A DNA stretch of 64,000 nt from Palaeococcus pacificus DY20341 (GCF_000725425.1 NZ_CP006019.1:1795371-1859370), one strand, 5' to 3'; shown: positions 37,905 to 47,886, counted from the first letter of the stretch. The notes: generated by a model from the sequence alone, not told the origin. Numbers and translations are program-made.

Positions 37905-38465
37905 CTATTCACTCCCCAAATTCTCTTTTAGCCACTTTGAAAATTCACTTAGAGCCCGCCCCCTATGAGATATATTGTTCTTCTCTTCCGTTGTCATTTC
38001 TGCAAAAGTTTTAGAGAACCCCTCAGGAATGAATATAGGATCAAAGCCAAAGCCCCTATTTCCCCTCTTCTCATGCCCAATGGAACCATGAACTATCCCT
38101 TTAAAAATATGGAGCTTACCATTGTAATAACCAATAACACTCTCAAAATATGCTCTCCTATTTTCAATACCGTCCATGAGTTTTAAAATACCTTCATTGC
38201 CCAGAGTTTTAAAAATATAGGCTGAATAAACCCCAGGAAAACCCCCAAACGCTTCGATGAAAAGGCCAGAGTCATCTATAAAAAAGGGCATGTCTATCTC
38301 ATCCTTCAGCCACTCAATCCCAAATTTCACCACATCCTCAAGCTTGCTTGCTTGTATCTCCGGATATTCAAACTTTTTTTGGATGAGCTCAACTCCAAGG
38401 GGCTCCAAATACTTCTTTGCTTCTTCAAACTTGCCTCTATTCGAAGTTATGAACAAAACTCTCAT
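37905..38465 (-). CDS. XTP/dITP diphosphatase (RdgB/HAM1 family)
   Basis: A 186-residue house-cleaning nucleotide pyrophosphatase. [15 protein letters not shown] at the N-terminus, [12 protein letters not shown] near residue 63 and [14 protein letters not shown] near residue 140 are the family signatures, ending with SHRGRAL. It removes non-canonical purine triphosphates (ITP, dITP, XTP). The ATG at 38465 follows GGTGATTGG and lies 27 bases after the adenosine-specific kinase gene, so the two nucleotide-metabolism genes probably form an operon. Confidence 0.94.
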   Translation of the reverse strand: MRVLFITSNRGKFEEAKKYLEPLGVELIQKKFEYPEIQASKLEDVVKFGIEWLKDEIDMPFFIDDSGLFIEAFGGFPGVYSAYIFKTLGNEGILKLMDGIENRRAYFESVIGYYNGKLHIFKGIVHGSIGHEKRGNRGFGFDPIFIPEGFSKTFAEMTTEEKNNISHRGRALSEFSKWLKENLGSE

Positions 38466-38492
38466 CCAATCACCTTCTAAAAAAGTTAAAGA

Positions 38493-38981
38493 TCAGTCAA
38501 TGGTATATCCAATTTTTTCCACTAACTCCCTTCTCTCCTGTTTTTGCTCATCGGTCTCGATTTTATTCGCGGCTTTTCCATCGACTATCCCCAAAACAGA
38601 CCTACCAAGCTCCGTTTCAGCAACTATAACCTGCAGAGGATTCTCACTCGCCCCATAAACCATTACAACAGCTGGATGAAGTTTTATTGTATTCAAAACG
38701 TTAATTGGAAACGCATTCTTCATTAGAATCACAAAAACATGTCCTGCACCAATTTTTAAGGCATTCTTTGCTGCCAACTGCTCCAGCTCTTTATCATTGC
38801 CGGTGTACCTAGTCAATTGTGGCTTTGCTTCATTCATTGCAATGCCGAACTTTATACCCGGCACTGTTGTTAAAAGAGATTTAGCTAAGTCATCCACTGT
38901 AAATATAGAAAAATTCCCCTGTCCTATTATGCATTCGATACCTTCAGGCTTTTCTATGTCCACAACTTCAATTTTGACCAT
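38493..38981 (-). CDS. Adenosine-specific kinase-like protein (COG1839)
   Basis: 162 residues of the COG1839/DUF355 family annotated as adenosine-specific kinase on the basis of a Pyrobaculum structure (PAE2307). GIKFGIAMNEAKPQLTRY and GAGHVFVILMKNAFPINVLN are typical. The annotated activity is weakly supported in general, so treat the name with caution. It is first in a two-gene unit with the XTP diphosphatase. The ATG at 38981 follows GGTGGTGCAGA. Confidence 0.8.
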   Translation of the reverse strand: MVKIEVVDIEKPEGIECIIGQGNFSIFTVDDLAKSLLTTVPGIKFGIAMNEAKPQLTRYTGNDKELEQLAAKNALKIGAGHVFVILMKNAFPINVLNTIKLHPAVVMVYGASENPLQVIVAETELGRSVLGIVDGKAANKIETDEQKQERRELVEKIGYTID

Positions 38982-39041
38982 TCTGCACCACCAAAAAAAT
39001 AATATATGTTCAACTGATAAAACGTTTTCTGTGAGATAAAA

Positions 39042-39971
39042 ATGATGGAAGTTAGTAATAACAATAGCATTAACTATGAAGAACTTGATTTTTTGGTTGA
39101 AATCCTTACCAAATATCCCAAGGAGAGCCTGAAAAAAATTTCAGAGTTGGAAGGTATCGAGTATTATAAGCTGAAACGGATCTACGATAAATACTACGGC
39201 CCAGATAAATATGTTCAAGTTAGTACAATTTATAACATAGCAAAAATTGGGCTAAAGAGCTTTGTAGCGTTTATAAGCGTTCCTAGAGATGAACTTAGAA
39301 GTAAGGCCCTTGAGATTCTAAAAAATCCTTTCTGTAACTATTTAAATGCTTCCTTTGGATTTAAGCTTGGCATAGCTGCATACTACCATATCCCTGTCGA
39401 TCAAGTAAAATACATAGACGAGCTATTATCAAAGTACAGTGATGATTACGAGTACTATGAGGTTAGAGGATACCCAAAGAGGCCAAGACAATTCGGAAAG
39501 TGGAATTTAAGCTACGACTATGCCATTTTGATGGATATTTTAAAAGAAGACGCAAGAACAAGTATTTCAAAAATTTCTCAAACGCTCGGAAAAACAAGGC
39601 CCACCGTAAAATACATGATTGAAAGGCTCGAATCCCTCGAGATAATACTAAACTACATCGCCGTTTATGATGATTATGCATACAACAGAGCATTCGTGGG
39701 AATAGCGGAAGACCTGGACGAATCCATAATACAAGAGTGGATAAAGAGATACGACTTCCACATTGGGGCTATAGTTCCAAAGGGCTACTTGATAGAAATG
39801 TACTTCACTTCAAAAGAGGACATTGGTCTAAAAATATTGGAGATGAGCAAATACGTAAACAAGTTTTCCGTGGAGTACTTGGATATACTTAGGGACATAA
39901 ACAGATGGGGAAAATTCTCAGAGAGAGTTAGAAGGGATGGAAAAGGGTACAGATCAATCCTAGATTTCTAG
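39042..39971 (+). CDS. Double winged-helix Lrp-type regulator
   Basis: 309 residues with two predicted helix-turn-helix units: one near residues 20-50 (SLKKISELEGIEYYKLKRIY) and a clearer Lrp-like one near 155-195 (SISKISQTLGKTRPTVKYMI), each followed by an alpha/beta region that could be a degenerate RAM domain. It looks like a fused Lrp duplication, a type seen in Thermococcales but not well studied. Two ATG codons stand at the start (39042 and 39045). It is convergent with the SPASM-protein gene (12-base tail overlap). Target and ligand are unknown. Confidence 0.7.
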   Translation: MMEVSNNNSINYEELDFLVEILTKYPKESLKKISELEGIEYYKLKRIYDKYYGPDKYVQVSTIYNIAKIGLKSFVAFISVPRDELRSKALEILKNPFCNYLNASFGFKLGIAAYYHIPVDQVKYIDELLSKYSDDYEYYEVRGYPKRPRQFGKWNLSYDYAILMDILKEDARTSISKISQTLGKTRPTVKYMIERLESLEIILNYIAVYDDYAYNRAFVGIAEDLDESIIQEWIKRYDFHIGAIVPKGYLIEMYFTSKEDIGLKILEMSKYVNKFSVEYLDILRDINRWGKFSERVRRDGKGYRSILDF

Positions 39972-40892
39972 CTGGCAATACTCAATGCCAAAGGGATCTC
40001 CTGAAGCTTGATACTCCAATGCCCTGCAATCATGGCAAATATACTTGAAAGGACATAACGAGCATCCTTCAATTTTATCCTTCTTCAGCTTCCAGAAATT
40101 CCTCAAGCGTGTTTTTCTTACGAGCTTTTTAATGCCCTCTCTCTTGGCATCACCGATGATAAAGTTCCTCAGCAACGGACACACCAACGCATACCCATCG
40201 GCGCTTATTACTAATGTTCCAGAGAGACAGGGATGGTATTTATTTGCTGTTGGATTTCTTATTCTCTTCAGCTCAATTGAATTTATTTTAAAGCTCCTGA
40301 GGCTGGGAGGATAAATTATATCCAAGTAAATATCGGTGCGGAAGCTAGTCCCATGCTTCATAAACTCTAAGTAATCCTCTTGAGTCATTATTAGCAAAAC
40401 CCCATCGATGAAAGACAATTTCTCCAGCTTTTTAAGATTCTCCTCATTGTACTCAGCCTCAACTATGATCTTAACGCCTTCTATAGGTGATATCCCCTCC
40501 ATGTCCTCAATCCTCACAATCATGTACACATTCTCAATTCCAAGCTTACCAGCGTAGTCAGCTACTCTAACGAGCATTTCAACATCGTCATAATTCGTGA
40601 GATAAAGCTCATCTCCCCGCGTAAACGAGAACTCATAGATCAGCTCCTTTATTCTTTCCTCGCTTAAAGGCTCCCTTCGGAGAATAAAGCTGTTGTTGCC
40701 TATGCAACCAATAGAGCGCCTTATACCATCAATTTCCGAGTATTTTCCTTTACCTTTCCCTAGCTGGATTATCAATCTCTCTAACTTCCCATTGTGCTCT
40801 CGGTTAGTCCAAGGAGGCTTTGCTATCGAGATGAACCTACCCTCAACAAGGGTGGAATCAACCATAACAGGCTCAATTTTAGTTCTCTCCAT
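39960..40892 (-). CDS. SPASM-domain protein lacking a radical-SAM cluster motif
   Basis: 310 residues. The C-terminal 90 residues are a clean SPASM domain: HPCLSG, then ADGYALVCPL, then CSLCPFKYICHDC and a final Cys in EYCQLE, the ligands of two auxiliary [4Fe-4S] clusters. The N-terminal part looks like a radical-SAM barrel but has only SIGCIGNNSFIL where CxxxCxxC should be, so it cannot bind the SAM cluster. SPASM proteins usually mature peptides or enzymes. It could act as an inactive partner or electron carrier. The ATG at 40892 follows GGTGAGTATA. Confidence 0.72.
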   Translation of the reverse strand: MERTKIEPVMVDSTLVEGRFISIAKPPWTNREHNGKLERLIIQLGKGKGKYSEIDGIRRSIGCIGNNSFILRREPLSEERIKELIYEFSFTRGDELYLTNYDDVEMLVRVADYAGKLGIENVYMIVRIEDMEGISPIEGVKIIVEAEYNEENLKKLEKLSFIDGVLLIMTQEDYLEFMKHGTSFRTDIYLDIIYPPSLRSFKINSIELKRIRNPTANKYHPCLSGTLVISADGYALVCPLLRNFIIGDAKREGIKKLVRKTRLRNFWKLKKDKIEGCSLCPFKYICHDCRALEYQASGDPFGIEYCQLEI

Positions 40893-41037
40893 TATACTCA
40901 CCAAAGATAACAAAGGAAAGACTCATATATTAACTTTTTCTATTCGGATTTTTGTTACCACTTGTAAAAGTGTGCAAAAAATGAATAGTAAACACAATCA
41001 TTTAAAGAAAAGAAAAAGGTTAAATAGAATCAGGAAA

Positions 41038-41880
41038 TCATGAGGATATGCTTTCTTCATATTGGAGGATTAGTGCTCCCAAAATAATCAGTACAGCGCC
41101 TATGGTTTGTCTTCCACTTAAGGTCTCATGGAAAATCAGGTAAGCCAAGATTAGAGCAACCACAGGCTCTATCGTTGCTACAATCGAAGCCCTGCTTGCT
41201 TCCACTTCTTGGAGGGCATGATTGTACATGAGGTAAGCCAAGAAAGTCGGGAACAATGCCAAGGCAAATATCCATGGCATGGCCTCGAGAGGAACACTAA
41301 ATCTGGAGAAGGGTAACAAAAACAATGCTCCAAAGCCTAACGTATACATCAAAGCCTCTTCAGGTTTTTCTTCTTTAACTGCGATTTTGCCCAATATACC
41401 GTATAAAGCGTAGGTAAAGCCGGATAAAAGCCCCAAAACAATCCCCAAGAGATTGACCTCTTCATTAAGTTGAGTTACAAAGAGCACACCCAGAAGCACC
41501 ATGCTTAATGAAAAGAGCTTCATCGGAGTTATTTTTTCTTTAAAGACCAAATAACCTAAAATCGTCGAGTGAATTGGGGCAGTGTACAAAAGCAAAACCG
41601 CCAAAGATACTGACGAAACCTTCACTGCATAAAAATAGAGTACATAGAACAAAAACACACTGAAAAATCCGTAAAAAGCGTAAAACTTCAGTTTTTGCCT
41701 CTTTAAAGTTAAGCCGTTTTTAAATGCATTGTACAGCAAGAGAAGAGTAAAAGCTATCGATGCTCGATAAAAAACTATAGTAAATGGATCTAAACTGTAT
41801 CTATAGAGGAGCTTGGCAAATATTCCCAAAGTCCCCCACATGCTTGCGGCAAAAAATACTAAAAGATATCCCCTCTTCAA
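41038..41880 (-). CDS. EamA/DMT-superfamily transporter
   Basis: 280 residues with ten predicted membrane helices in two EamA repeats; FAASMWGTLGIFAKLLY opens the first and LSGFTYALYGILGK opens the second. The PVVALILAYLIFHETLSGRQ pattern at the end of the second repeat is typical. The family exports or imports metabolites such as amino acids or nucleotides; the substrate is unknown. The start appears to be TTG at 41880, five bases after GGTG of a GGTGGGAGC site and ten bases after nadE. It is the last gene of the run from the hypothetical membrane protein. Confidence 0.85.
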   Translation of the reverse strand: MKRGYLLVFFAASMWGTLGIFAKLLYRYSLDPFTIVFYRASIAFTLLLLYNAFKNGLTLKRQKLKFYAFYGFFSVFLFYVLYFYAVKVSSVSLAVLLLYTAPIHSTILGYLVFKEKITPMKLFSLSMVLLGVLFVTQLNEEVNLLGIVLGLLSGFTYALYGILGKIAVKEEKPEEALMYTLGFGALFLLPFSRFSVPLEAMPWIFALALFPTFLAYLMYNHALQEVEASRASIVATIEPVVALILAYLIFHETLSGRQTIGAVLIILGALILQYEESISS

Positions 41881-41889
41881 GCTCCCACC

Positions 41890-42654
41890 TCATATCTCTG
41901 GACCCACTGGCAACCTCCTTTTGTGTTCGCTGCCCTTTATTAGCTTTTCCACATACTCAACCAGTTTAACTGAAATTTCAAGCTCTTCTGCTGTTTCCTC
42001 TTTACTCTTCCCTAAATCAACCAGACGATAGAGTACCTCATCTAAAAGTTTGTAGCTAATTCCAAGCTCATCTTCATCGCTTTGTCCTTCCCAAAGACCA
42101 GCACTTGGCTTTTTGTTCACAATGCTCTCAGGAACACCTATTCTCTTCGCTATCTCCCAAACTTCAGTTTTGTACAGGGTTATCAGAGGCGCATAGTCAC
42201 TTGCTCCATCGCCCCATTTTGTAAAGTATCCCACCAAAAACTCGCTTCTATTGCTTGTCCCTAAAACGAGCATGTTGTTGACATTGGCATGAGCATAGAG
42301 GAGCATCATTCTCGTTCTGGCCATTAAGTTCCCTCTTGACTTCTTGTCGATTTCAAATCCCAAACTTTGCTCAAAAGCATCAACTATCGGCTTTATGTTA
42401 ATAATTCTATGCTCTATACCAAGCATTTCACACACGAACTTTGCATCTTCAAAGTCCTTGTTTTCATAGTAGGGCATTATCAGGCCTAAAACTCTCTCTT
42501 TTCCGAGAGCCCTTGTGGCCAAAAACGCCACTGTTGCACTGTCAACACCGCCACTAATTCCCACTACTACCCCATTAACACCTGTCTCTTCTGTCTTTTC
42601 CCTAATAAACTTCTCAAGATTGCTTATTAGGGCTTCATAATCCAATGCCCTCAT
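41890..42654 (-). CDS. nadE: NH3-dependent NAD+ synthetase
   Basis: A 254-residue PP-loop-type synthetase. [19 protein letters not shown] near residue 33 is the ATP pyrophosphatase loop, [22 protein letters not shown] near residue 130 is the NadE signature, and [18 protein letters not shown] follows. It amidates deamido-NAD with ammonia and lacks a glutaminase domain. The ATG overlaps the stop of the upstream membrane-protein gene (ATGA), so the two are translationally coupled. NAD kinase is elsewhere in the window (11787-12623). Confidence 0.95.
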   Translation of the reverse strand: MRALDYEALISNLEKFIREKTEETGVNGVVVGISGGVDSATVAFLATRALGKERVLGLIMPYYENKDFEDAKFVCEMLGIEHRIINIKPIVDAFEQSLGFEIDKKSRGNLMARTRMMLLYAHANVNNMLVLGTSNRSEFLVGYFTKWGDGASDYAPLITLYKTEVWEIAKRIGVPESIVNKKPSAGLWEGQSDEDELGISYKLLDEVLYRLVDLGKSKEETAEELEISVKLVEYVEKLIKGSEHKRRLPVGPEI

Positions 42655-43124
42655 TTTTTATGCCTCCTAACAGCTTCACCTAGGAATTTTGAGTAGCCGA
42701 GTAAAACTAAAACTATGCCAGAGATCATAGCAACAAAGGATATATAAGATAAACTCAAGAGGGGATACCTCTTTCCTTCAACTTTAAGTGTGTAGTTAGC
42801 ATTTCCCGATACAACATATAACTTTGGAAGGAATTTAAATGTAAGTTCTTGGGTTCCGCTAACGTTTATCGTGCCATTTACGGCCGAGTAGTATTCTATT
42901 TGAGCGTTATCTGAGTGAAATATTAAACTTACATTGTCTATGGAGTATGAGGAGTAGGGGACATAAAACTCTTTGGTCTCATTTTGATATAACGTGCCTC
43001 TCTCTAAATAAGACTTAGGAACACTGTAAAGGGATATCCCAGAAAGCAGAAGAGCCAATATTAGGAGAATAAATCCTACTCTAAACGCACTGTATGAAAA
43101 AGCCAGCTTAATTTCTTCCTTCAT
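42651..43124 (-). CDS. Two-helix membrane protein of unknown function
   Basis: 157 residues: membrane helix at about 13-34, an extracytoplasmic beta-rich domain of some 85 residues with several Asn-X-Ser/Thr sites, a second helix at about 125-147 and a basic tail (AVRRHKK). I recognise no family. It lies between the ABC importer (37-base gap) and nadE (four-base overlap). The ATG at 43124 follows GGTGGTGTAA. Context gives no clear role; it may just share the transcript. Confidence 0.65.
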   Translation of the reverse strand: MKEEIKLAFSYSAFRVGFILLILALLLSGISLYSVPKSYLERGTLYQNETKEFYVPYSSYSIDNVSLIFHSDNAQIEYYSAVNGTINVSGTQELTFKFLPKLYVVSGNANYTLKVEGKRYPLLSLSYISFVAMISGIVLVLLGYSKFLGEAVRRHKK

Positions 43125-43161
43125 TTACACCACCAAAAAGTTTAATGAAAAAGAAAAGAAA

Positions 43162-44169
43162 TCAAATCTTTCCAGCCAACCAGCACTCTACCCAATGGTT
43201 GTGCTCATATTCAATTAATTGTGGATGCTTTGTATCACAGAGGCCTTTCTCCATGTAGATACATCTTGGATGGAACCTACATCCTGCTGGGACGTTAGCA
43301 GCGTTTGGAACTTCACCCTTAATTGGAAGCTCCTTGATAATCTCTCTCCTCTCTGGGATTGGCTCTGGAACAGCAGCCAAGAGTGCCCTTGTATATGGGT
43401 GTATTGGGTTGTCAATGACAACGTGTGCTGGACCCATTTCAACAATCCTTCCCAAGTACATGACCGCAATATAGTCGGCGAAGTATCTAGCTGTGGATAA
43501 ATCGTGGGTGATGTAGAGGTAGGTAACACCCATCTTCTCTTTGAGGTCTTTCATGAGCTCAAGGACTTCTGCTCTAATCGACACATCAAGCATTGAAACC
43601 GGCTCATCTGCAACAATGAACGTTGGGTTGAGTATCAACGCTCTGGCTATAGCGACACGCTGTCTCTGTCCACCGCTGAGCATGTGCGGGAATCTTCCAA
43701 CGTAATCCTCCGGCGGAATAATTTTAACCATCTCAAGAGCCTTGTAAATGAGCTCTTCTCTTTCCGCCCTTGTTTCACCAATTCCATGGATCAATAATGG
43801 TTCCTCTAGAACATCATAGATTCTAAATCTCGGGTTCATTGAGGAGAAAGGATCTTGGAATATCATCTGCACGCGTCTTCTGTATTCCCTAACTTCCTCC
43901 TTGCTTTTCAGCTCAGTGACATCTTTGCCCTCCAGATATATTTTACCGTCCGTTGGCTCCAAGAGCTTCATCACAAGTTTTCCTGTAGTTGACTTACCAC
44001 ATCCACTCTCACCGACTAGGGCAAAGACCTCCTGCTTCCCTATCTCAAAGGTTAACCCGTCAACGGCCTTAACGTGTCTCTCTGGCTTTCCTTTTAAAAC
44101 ATCCACGAGTCCCCTCTTGATCGGGAAGTACTTCTTAAGGTTCTCAACTTTAAGAACTGGCTCGCTCAT
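43162..44169 (-). CDS. Oligopeptide/dipeptide-type ABC transporter ATP-binding protein (OppF/DppF-like)
   Basis: 335 residues. Walker A GESGCGKSTTG near residue 55, signature LSGGQRQRVAIARAL near residue 165, Walker B FIVADEPVSMLD and a C-terminal Opp/Dpp domain with CRFHPRCIYMEKGLC, whose cysteines may bind an iron-sulfur cluster as in characterised OppD/DppD proteins. It energises uptake with the OppD-like partner encoded ten bases upstream. The ATG at 44169 follows GAGGGATG. It is the fifth gene of the importer operon. Confidence 0.93.
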   Translation of the reverse strand: MSEPVLKVENLKKYFPIKRGLVDVLKGKPERHVKAVDGLTFEIGKQEVFALVGESGCGKSTTGKLVMKLLEPTDGKIYLEGKDVTELKSKEEVREYRRRVQMIFQDPFSSMNPRFRIYDVLEEPLLIHGIGETRAEREELIYKALEMVKIIPPEDYVGRFPHMLSGGQRQRVAIARALILNPTFIVADEPVSMLDVSIRAEVLELMKDLKEKMGVTYLYITHDLSTARYFADYIAVMYLGRIVEMGPAHVVIDNPIHPYTRALLAAVPEPIPERREIIKELPIKGEVPNAANVPAGCRFHPRCIYMEKGLCDTKHPQLIEYEHNHWVECWLAGKI

Positions 44170-44179
44170 TTTTCATCCC

Positions 44180-45139
44180 TCACAACAACCAGCATGCAGC
44201 ATAGTGATCTCTATCAATTTCCTTCAACTCAGGCTCCTGTTTTCTACAAACTTCCATTGCGAATGGGCATCTTGGGTGGAATCTACAGCCTGTTGGTGGA
44301 CTAATTAGGTTTGGTGGTTGTCCTGGAATAAATTCAAGTTTCTCAACGTCTTCATGGAGTCTTGGAATAGCTGAGAGGAGCTTTTGTGTGTATGGGTGGG
44401 CTGGCTCATAGTAAATCTTCTTACTGTCTCCAATTTCCACTATCTTTCCGGCATACATGATAGCGACTCTATCACTTATCTCTGCTAAAATGCTCAAGTC
44501 GTGTGTGATGAATATCATTGAGAGACCAAGCTCCTTTTTGAGCTTCTTCATCAAGTTGATGATTTGGGCCTGAACAACAACGTCCAGAGCTGTTGTAGGC
44601 TCGTCCGCTATGACAACATCGGGCTCTAATAGGAGGGCCATAGCTATAACTACTCTCTGCTTCATTCCACCACTGAGCTCGTGAGGGTATCTGTAAACAA
44701 TGTCTGGAGCCAGACCTACCAACTCCAAGTATTTCTGGGCTTTGTCCAAAGCTTCCTCCTTGCTCATTCCTTTGTGGTAGAGGAGAGGCTCAATCATTTG
44801 ATATCCAATGGTATAAACGGGGTTTAGAGCGTTCATTGCACCTTGGAATATCATAGCTATCTTCTGCCACCTAATCTCCTTTCTAAGAACATCCTCTGGA
44901 AGACCAACTATCTCCCTTCCATCTACTTTAACACTTCCCCCAACGATCTTTCCTGGTGCTGTTGGCATTCCCATTAAAGTAAAACCAAGGGAGGACTTGC
45001 CACATCCACTCTCACCGGCAAGTCCCAATACTTCACCTTTGTGAAGGTCAAAGCTGACACTGTCAACAGCTTTAACGACACCTCTTGATGCGAAGTAATA
45101 CATCTTAAGATCCTTAACTTCAAGGACTTTCTTGGCCAT
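44180..45139 (-). CDS. Oligopeptide/dipeptide-type ABC transporter ATP-binding protein (OppD/DppD-like)
   Basis: 319 residues. Walker A GESGCGKSSLG near residue 40, signature LSGGMKQRVVIAMAL, Walker B VVIADEPTTALD and the C-terminal domain with CRFHPRCPFAMEVC. It pairs with the OppF-like subunit as the ATPase of the importer. The ATG at 45139 has a GAGGTGGGAGAA site; the in-frame GTG at 45148 is part of it. It overlaps nothing and follows the second permease gene by ten bases. Confidence 0.94.
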   Translation of the reverse strand: MAKKVLEVKDLKMYYFASRGVVKAVDSVSFDLHKGEVLGLAGESGCGKSSLGFTLMGMPTAPGKIVGGSVKVDGREIVGLPEDVLRKEIRWQKIAMIFQGAMNALNPVYTIGYQMIEPLLYHKGMSKEEALDKAQKYLELVGLAPDIVYRYPHELSGGMKQRVVIAMALLLEPDVVIADEPTTALDVVVQAQIINLMKKLKKELGLSMIFITHDLSILAEISDRVAIMYAGKIVEIGDSKKIYYEPAHPYTQKLLSAIPRLHEDVEKLEFIPGQPPNLISPPTGCRFHPRCPFAMEVCRKQEPELKEIDRDHYAACWLL

Positions 45140-45149
45140 TTCTCCCACC

Positions 45150-46610
45150 TCACAATCTCCTGAGCCTTGGGTTCAATATCTTATCCAATGCAGTACCGAT
45201 TAACACGAATGTGAGACCAACTAGAGCTATTCCTAATCCCGGTGGAATAACCCACCACCAGTATCCTTTGAGTGTTGCTCCTTGAGTTTGAGCAGCGTTG
45301 AGTATTTGTCCCCATGTAACTTGTGTTGGGTCACCAAGTCCAAGGAAGCTCAGTGAAGCCTCTGCAATAACTGCACCTGGAACTCCAAGGGCAATAACCG
45401 CGAACGCATAAGGCAAGAGCTGAGGTAGCATGTGTTTAATTATAATTCTTCCATTTCCAGCACCCAATGCCCTTGCAGCCTCAATGTATATCTGCTCCTT
45501 AATTTGGAGGGCCATACTTCTGGCTACTCTCGCAACACCCATCCATCCGAATATAACCAGCAGGAAGACCATTACTCCAAGTGTTATGTGTCCCTTTATT
45601 GTAGCTCCAAGAAGGATAAGTATTGGCAGACGTGGTATTGAGCTGAATATTTCGTTTATTCTCATCATAAGCTCGTCTACATTTCCTCCCAAGTATGCAC
45701 TTGTAACTCCATAGACGATTCCTATGACGGTACTAATAAGAGATACTAGTATACCAATTACAAGTGAAACTCTGCTACCCCATACAAGGCCTGCCCAGAG
45801 ATCTCTTCCCAAATAGTCAGTTCCCATGGTACCATATGCCCTTCCTACAAACAAGACCTCCATATTTGATAGATCAATTGTGTCTTCAGGATAAACTTTA
45901 GTAAACTTCATCTTCAAAGTGTAAGTGCCGTGAAGTGGTTCTGGGTTTTTAAGCACATCCTCTATTGTTTTTCCTTCCACTACTGAGAACAATGGTTGAA
46001 CCATATCGGTTATGAGGAGCCTATCAAGGGGTATATCCATCTCAGAGATTTCTTCACCTGTTGTTTCATAGTAAAGCCACTTGTAAATTTCCTTTGAGAT
46101 CTCAGCATCTTTTCCTACTTGAATAACTGTGCTTCCTCTGATAGACTTTCTCTCAAAGAACGTTATTTCCCTGCCATCTGGTCTTTCTAAAGTGAGAGTC
46201 ATTTTAACTGGCTTCCTCTTGTTCTTAACCGTCGTGTTGAAGCCTTTAATTATGATTGCCTTTGGTCCGTAATAGTAATCCTCAAATGTATATGTGACTT
46301 CAACTACAGTTGTTTTTTCATCAACCTGTTCTATTTTTATATCTGGATCAGAGACAGTGACGATTTCATGAGGAGATAACTTCTTTGATGTGAACATGTT
46401 ATACCATGCAGGTGGAACATTGGTTGGATTTCCAAGCCATGCTTGTGAATCACTCCACTTTTCAGGGATATTTGGCTCTGTAATATACGGAGCTGCAATG
46501 GCAGTTAGCACTAGTAAAACTAACAAAATTACTCCAAGTATACCTCCTTTCTGTTTCTTAAATTCAAAAAGGAACTCGCTGATGCTCTCTTTTAAATCTG
46601 ACCATCTCAT
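45150..46610 (-). CDS. ABC transporter permease, DppC-like, with a large extracytoplasmic insertion
   Basis: 486 residues, far longer than the usual 300 of DppC/OppC. Membrane helix 1 (about 23-45) is followed by some 210 residues of a beta-rich region before the canonical permease core (GTDYLGRDLWAGLVWGSR near residue 265, then the EAA motif EAARALGAGNGRIIIKH near residue 375). The insert must be outside the cell and probably contacts the binding protein or substrate. It forms the membrane channel with the DppB-like subunit. The ATG at 46610 follows GGTGATGGAGA. Confidence 0.92.
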   Translation of the reverse strand: MRWSDLKESISEFLFEFKKQKGGILGVILLVLLVLTAIAAPYITEPNIPEKWSDSQAWLGNPTNVPPAWYNMFTSKKLSPHEIVTVSDPDIKIEQVDEKTTVVEVTYTFEDYYYGPKAIIIKGFNTTVKNKRKPVKMTLTLERPDGREITFFERKSIRGSTVIQVGKDAEISKEIYKWLYYETTGEEISEMDIPLDRLLITDMVQPLFSVVEGKTIEDVLKNPEPLHGTYTLKMKFTKVYPEDTIDLSNMEVLFVGRAYGTMGTDYLGRDLWAGLVWGSRVSLVIGILVSLISTVIGIVYGVTSAYLGGNVDELMMRINEIFSSIPRLPILILLGATIKGHITLGVMVFLLVIFGWMGVARVARSMALQIKEQIYIEAARALGAGNGRIIIKHMLPQLLPYAFAVIALGVPGAVIAEASLSFLGLGDPTQVTWGQILNAAQTQGATLKGYWWWVIPPGLGIALVGLTFVLIGTALDKILNPRLRRL

Positions 46611-46621
46611 TCTCCATCACC

Positions 46622-47677
46622 TCACATCTTAGAGGACTTACCCACCTTAACTCTTGGATCAAGGAAACCGTACGCCATATCAGCTAATATCACTGCAGCT
46701 AGGAACAACACTGTAAAGAAGTACGTGATTCCAATGAGTAAGTTAGTTTCCTCCTGCTGTAATGCTGTCCAGTAAAGCCTTCCCATTCCTGGCCAGTTGA
46801 AAACGCTCTCCGTAATAATAGCACCACCCATTGAGAACAAGAGGCTGAAAATTGTCATTGTAACAATTGGCGGAGCTGCAGCTCTCAAAGCGTGCCCATA
46901 TATAACCTTGTTCTCTGGGACACCCTTAGCCCTAGCAGCCATGATAAAGTCCTCTTGAAGGGTACCAATCATTATGTTCCTTGTAGTCCAAGCCCAACCA
47001 CCAAATGCAACAAGGACATAGGTCATAACTGGGAGTGCAAGTCTCCATGCGAGATCTTTTATGTGTGCAAATCCCGTGAGATTTGGATCCGGCAGAGATG
47101 AGAGTGGGAACCAGCGAAGCTCAAAACCAAAGATTAACAACATGAGCATTCCTGTCCACCACATTGGCAGACTGTAAGTTAACAAAGCAAATATGGACAA
47201 TCCTCTATCGAATGCACTTCCTGCCATTTGAGCAGCTTTAACACCCAAAAGAAGTCCTATTATAATAACGATTATTGTTCCACTCGTGAACAACAAGATT
47301 GTTCTTGGAAGTGCTTGTTTTATAATATCACTCACTTGGTTTGTTCCAAATATTGGCATGCTAGTCTTACCGAAGTCAATTTTTAGAGTACGGAGGGATT
47401 TCGACACAACTCTCTGCAAATATGGCTTATCAAGCTCATATTTCTTCCTAAGCTCTATGATTTTAGCTTCCTTTGCCGCTTCAAAAGCCTCTATTCCCTG
47501 ACTCTTCTTAATATTACTACCTTCCGTCTTTTCCCACATCATAAGTTCTTCGATCACTTTACCCTCAGCGCTTTGCTCAGATGCTTTAACGAAGAGGGCA
47601 GATATTAAGAAGGTAACTATTATTAGAACTATTATTGCGTTCACAATCCTAAACGCAAGATATCTACCGTATCCCAT
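46622..47677 (-). CDS. ABC transporter permease, DppB-like
   Basis: 351 residues. Helix 1 (about 8-32), a short external helical insert (about 35-95, charged and Lys/Glu rich), then five helices with the EAA-type motif MAARAKGVPENKVIYGHALR near residue 245. It is the first permease subunit of the Opp/Dpp importer. The ATG at 47677 follows GAGGTGACTGAA; a longer in-frame extension of 13 codons is rejected. It follows the binding-protein gene after a 209-base gap that holds no gene. Confidence 0.93.
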   Translation of the reverse strand: MGYGRYLAFRIVNAIIVLIIVTFLISALFVKASEQSAEGKVIEELMMWEKTEGSNIKKSQGIEAFEAAKEAKIIELRKKYELDKPYLQRVVSKSLRTLKIDFGKTSMPIFGTNQVSDIIKQALPRTILLFTSGTIIVIIIGLLLGVKAAQMAGSAFDRGLSIFALLTYSLPMWWTGMLMLLIFGFELRWFPLSSLPDPNLTGFAHIKDLAWRLALPVMTYVLVAFGGWAWTTRNIMIGTLQEDFIMAARAKGVPENKVIYGHALRAAAPPIVTMTIFSLLFSMGGAIITESVFNWPGMGRLYWTALQQEETNLLIGITYFFTVLFLAAVILADMAYGFLDPRVKVGKSSKM

Positions 47678-47886
47678 TTCAGTCACCTCCGAATCTAAAG
47701 GGGGTTCAAAGCCCAATTTTGAACATTATCTTTTTCTCGTTTGTAAAACTTGATTTATATACCTTATGTTAGATGCATGTCGAAACGCTAAAACTAGAAA
47801 AAACGAATCCAGATAAAAAGCCCATTTCTAAACAAATACATCAAAAATAGTCAAGAATAAAAATCATAAAATAAGAAGAGAGAAAA

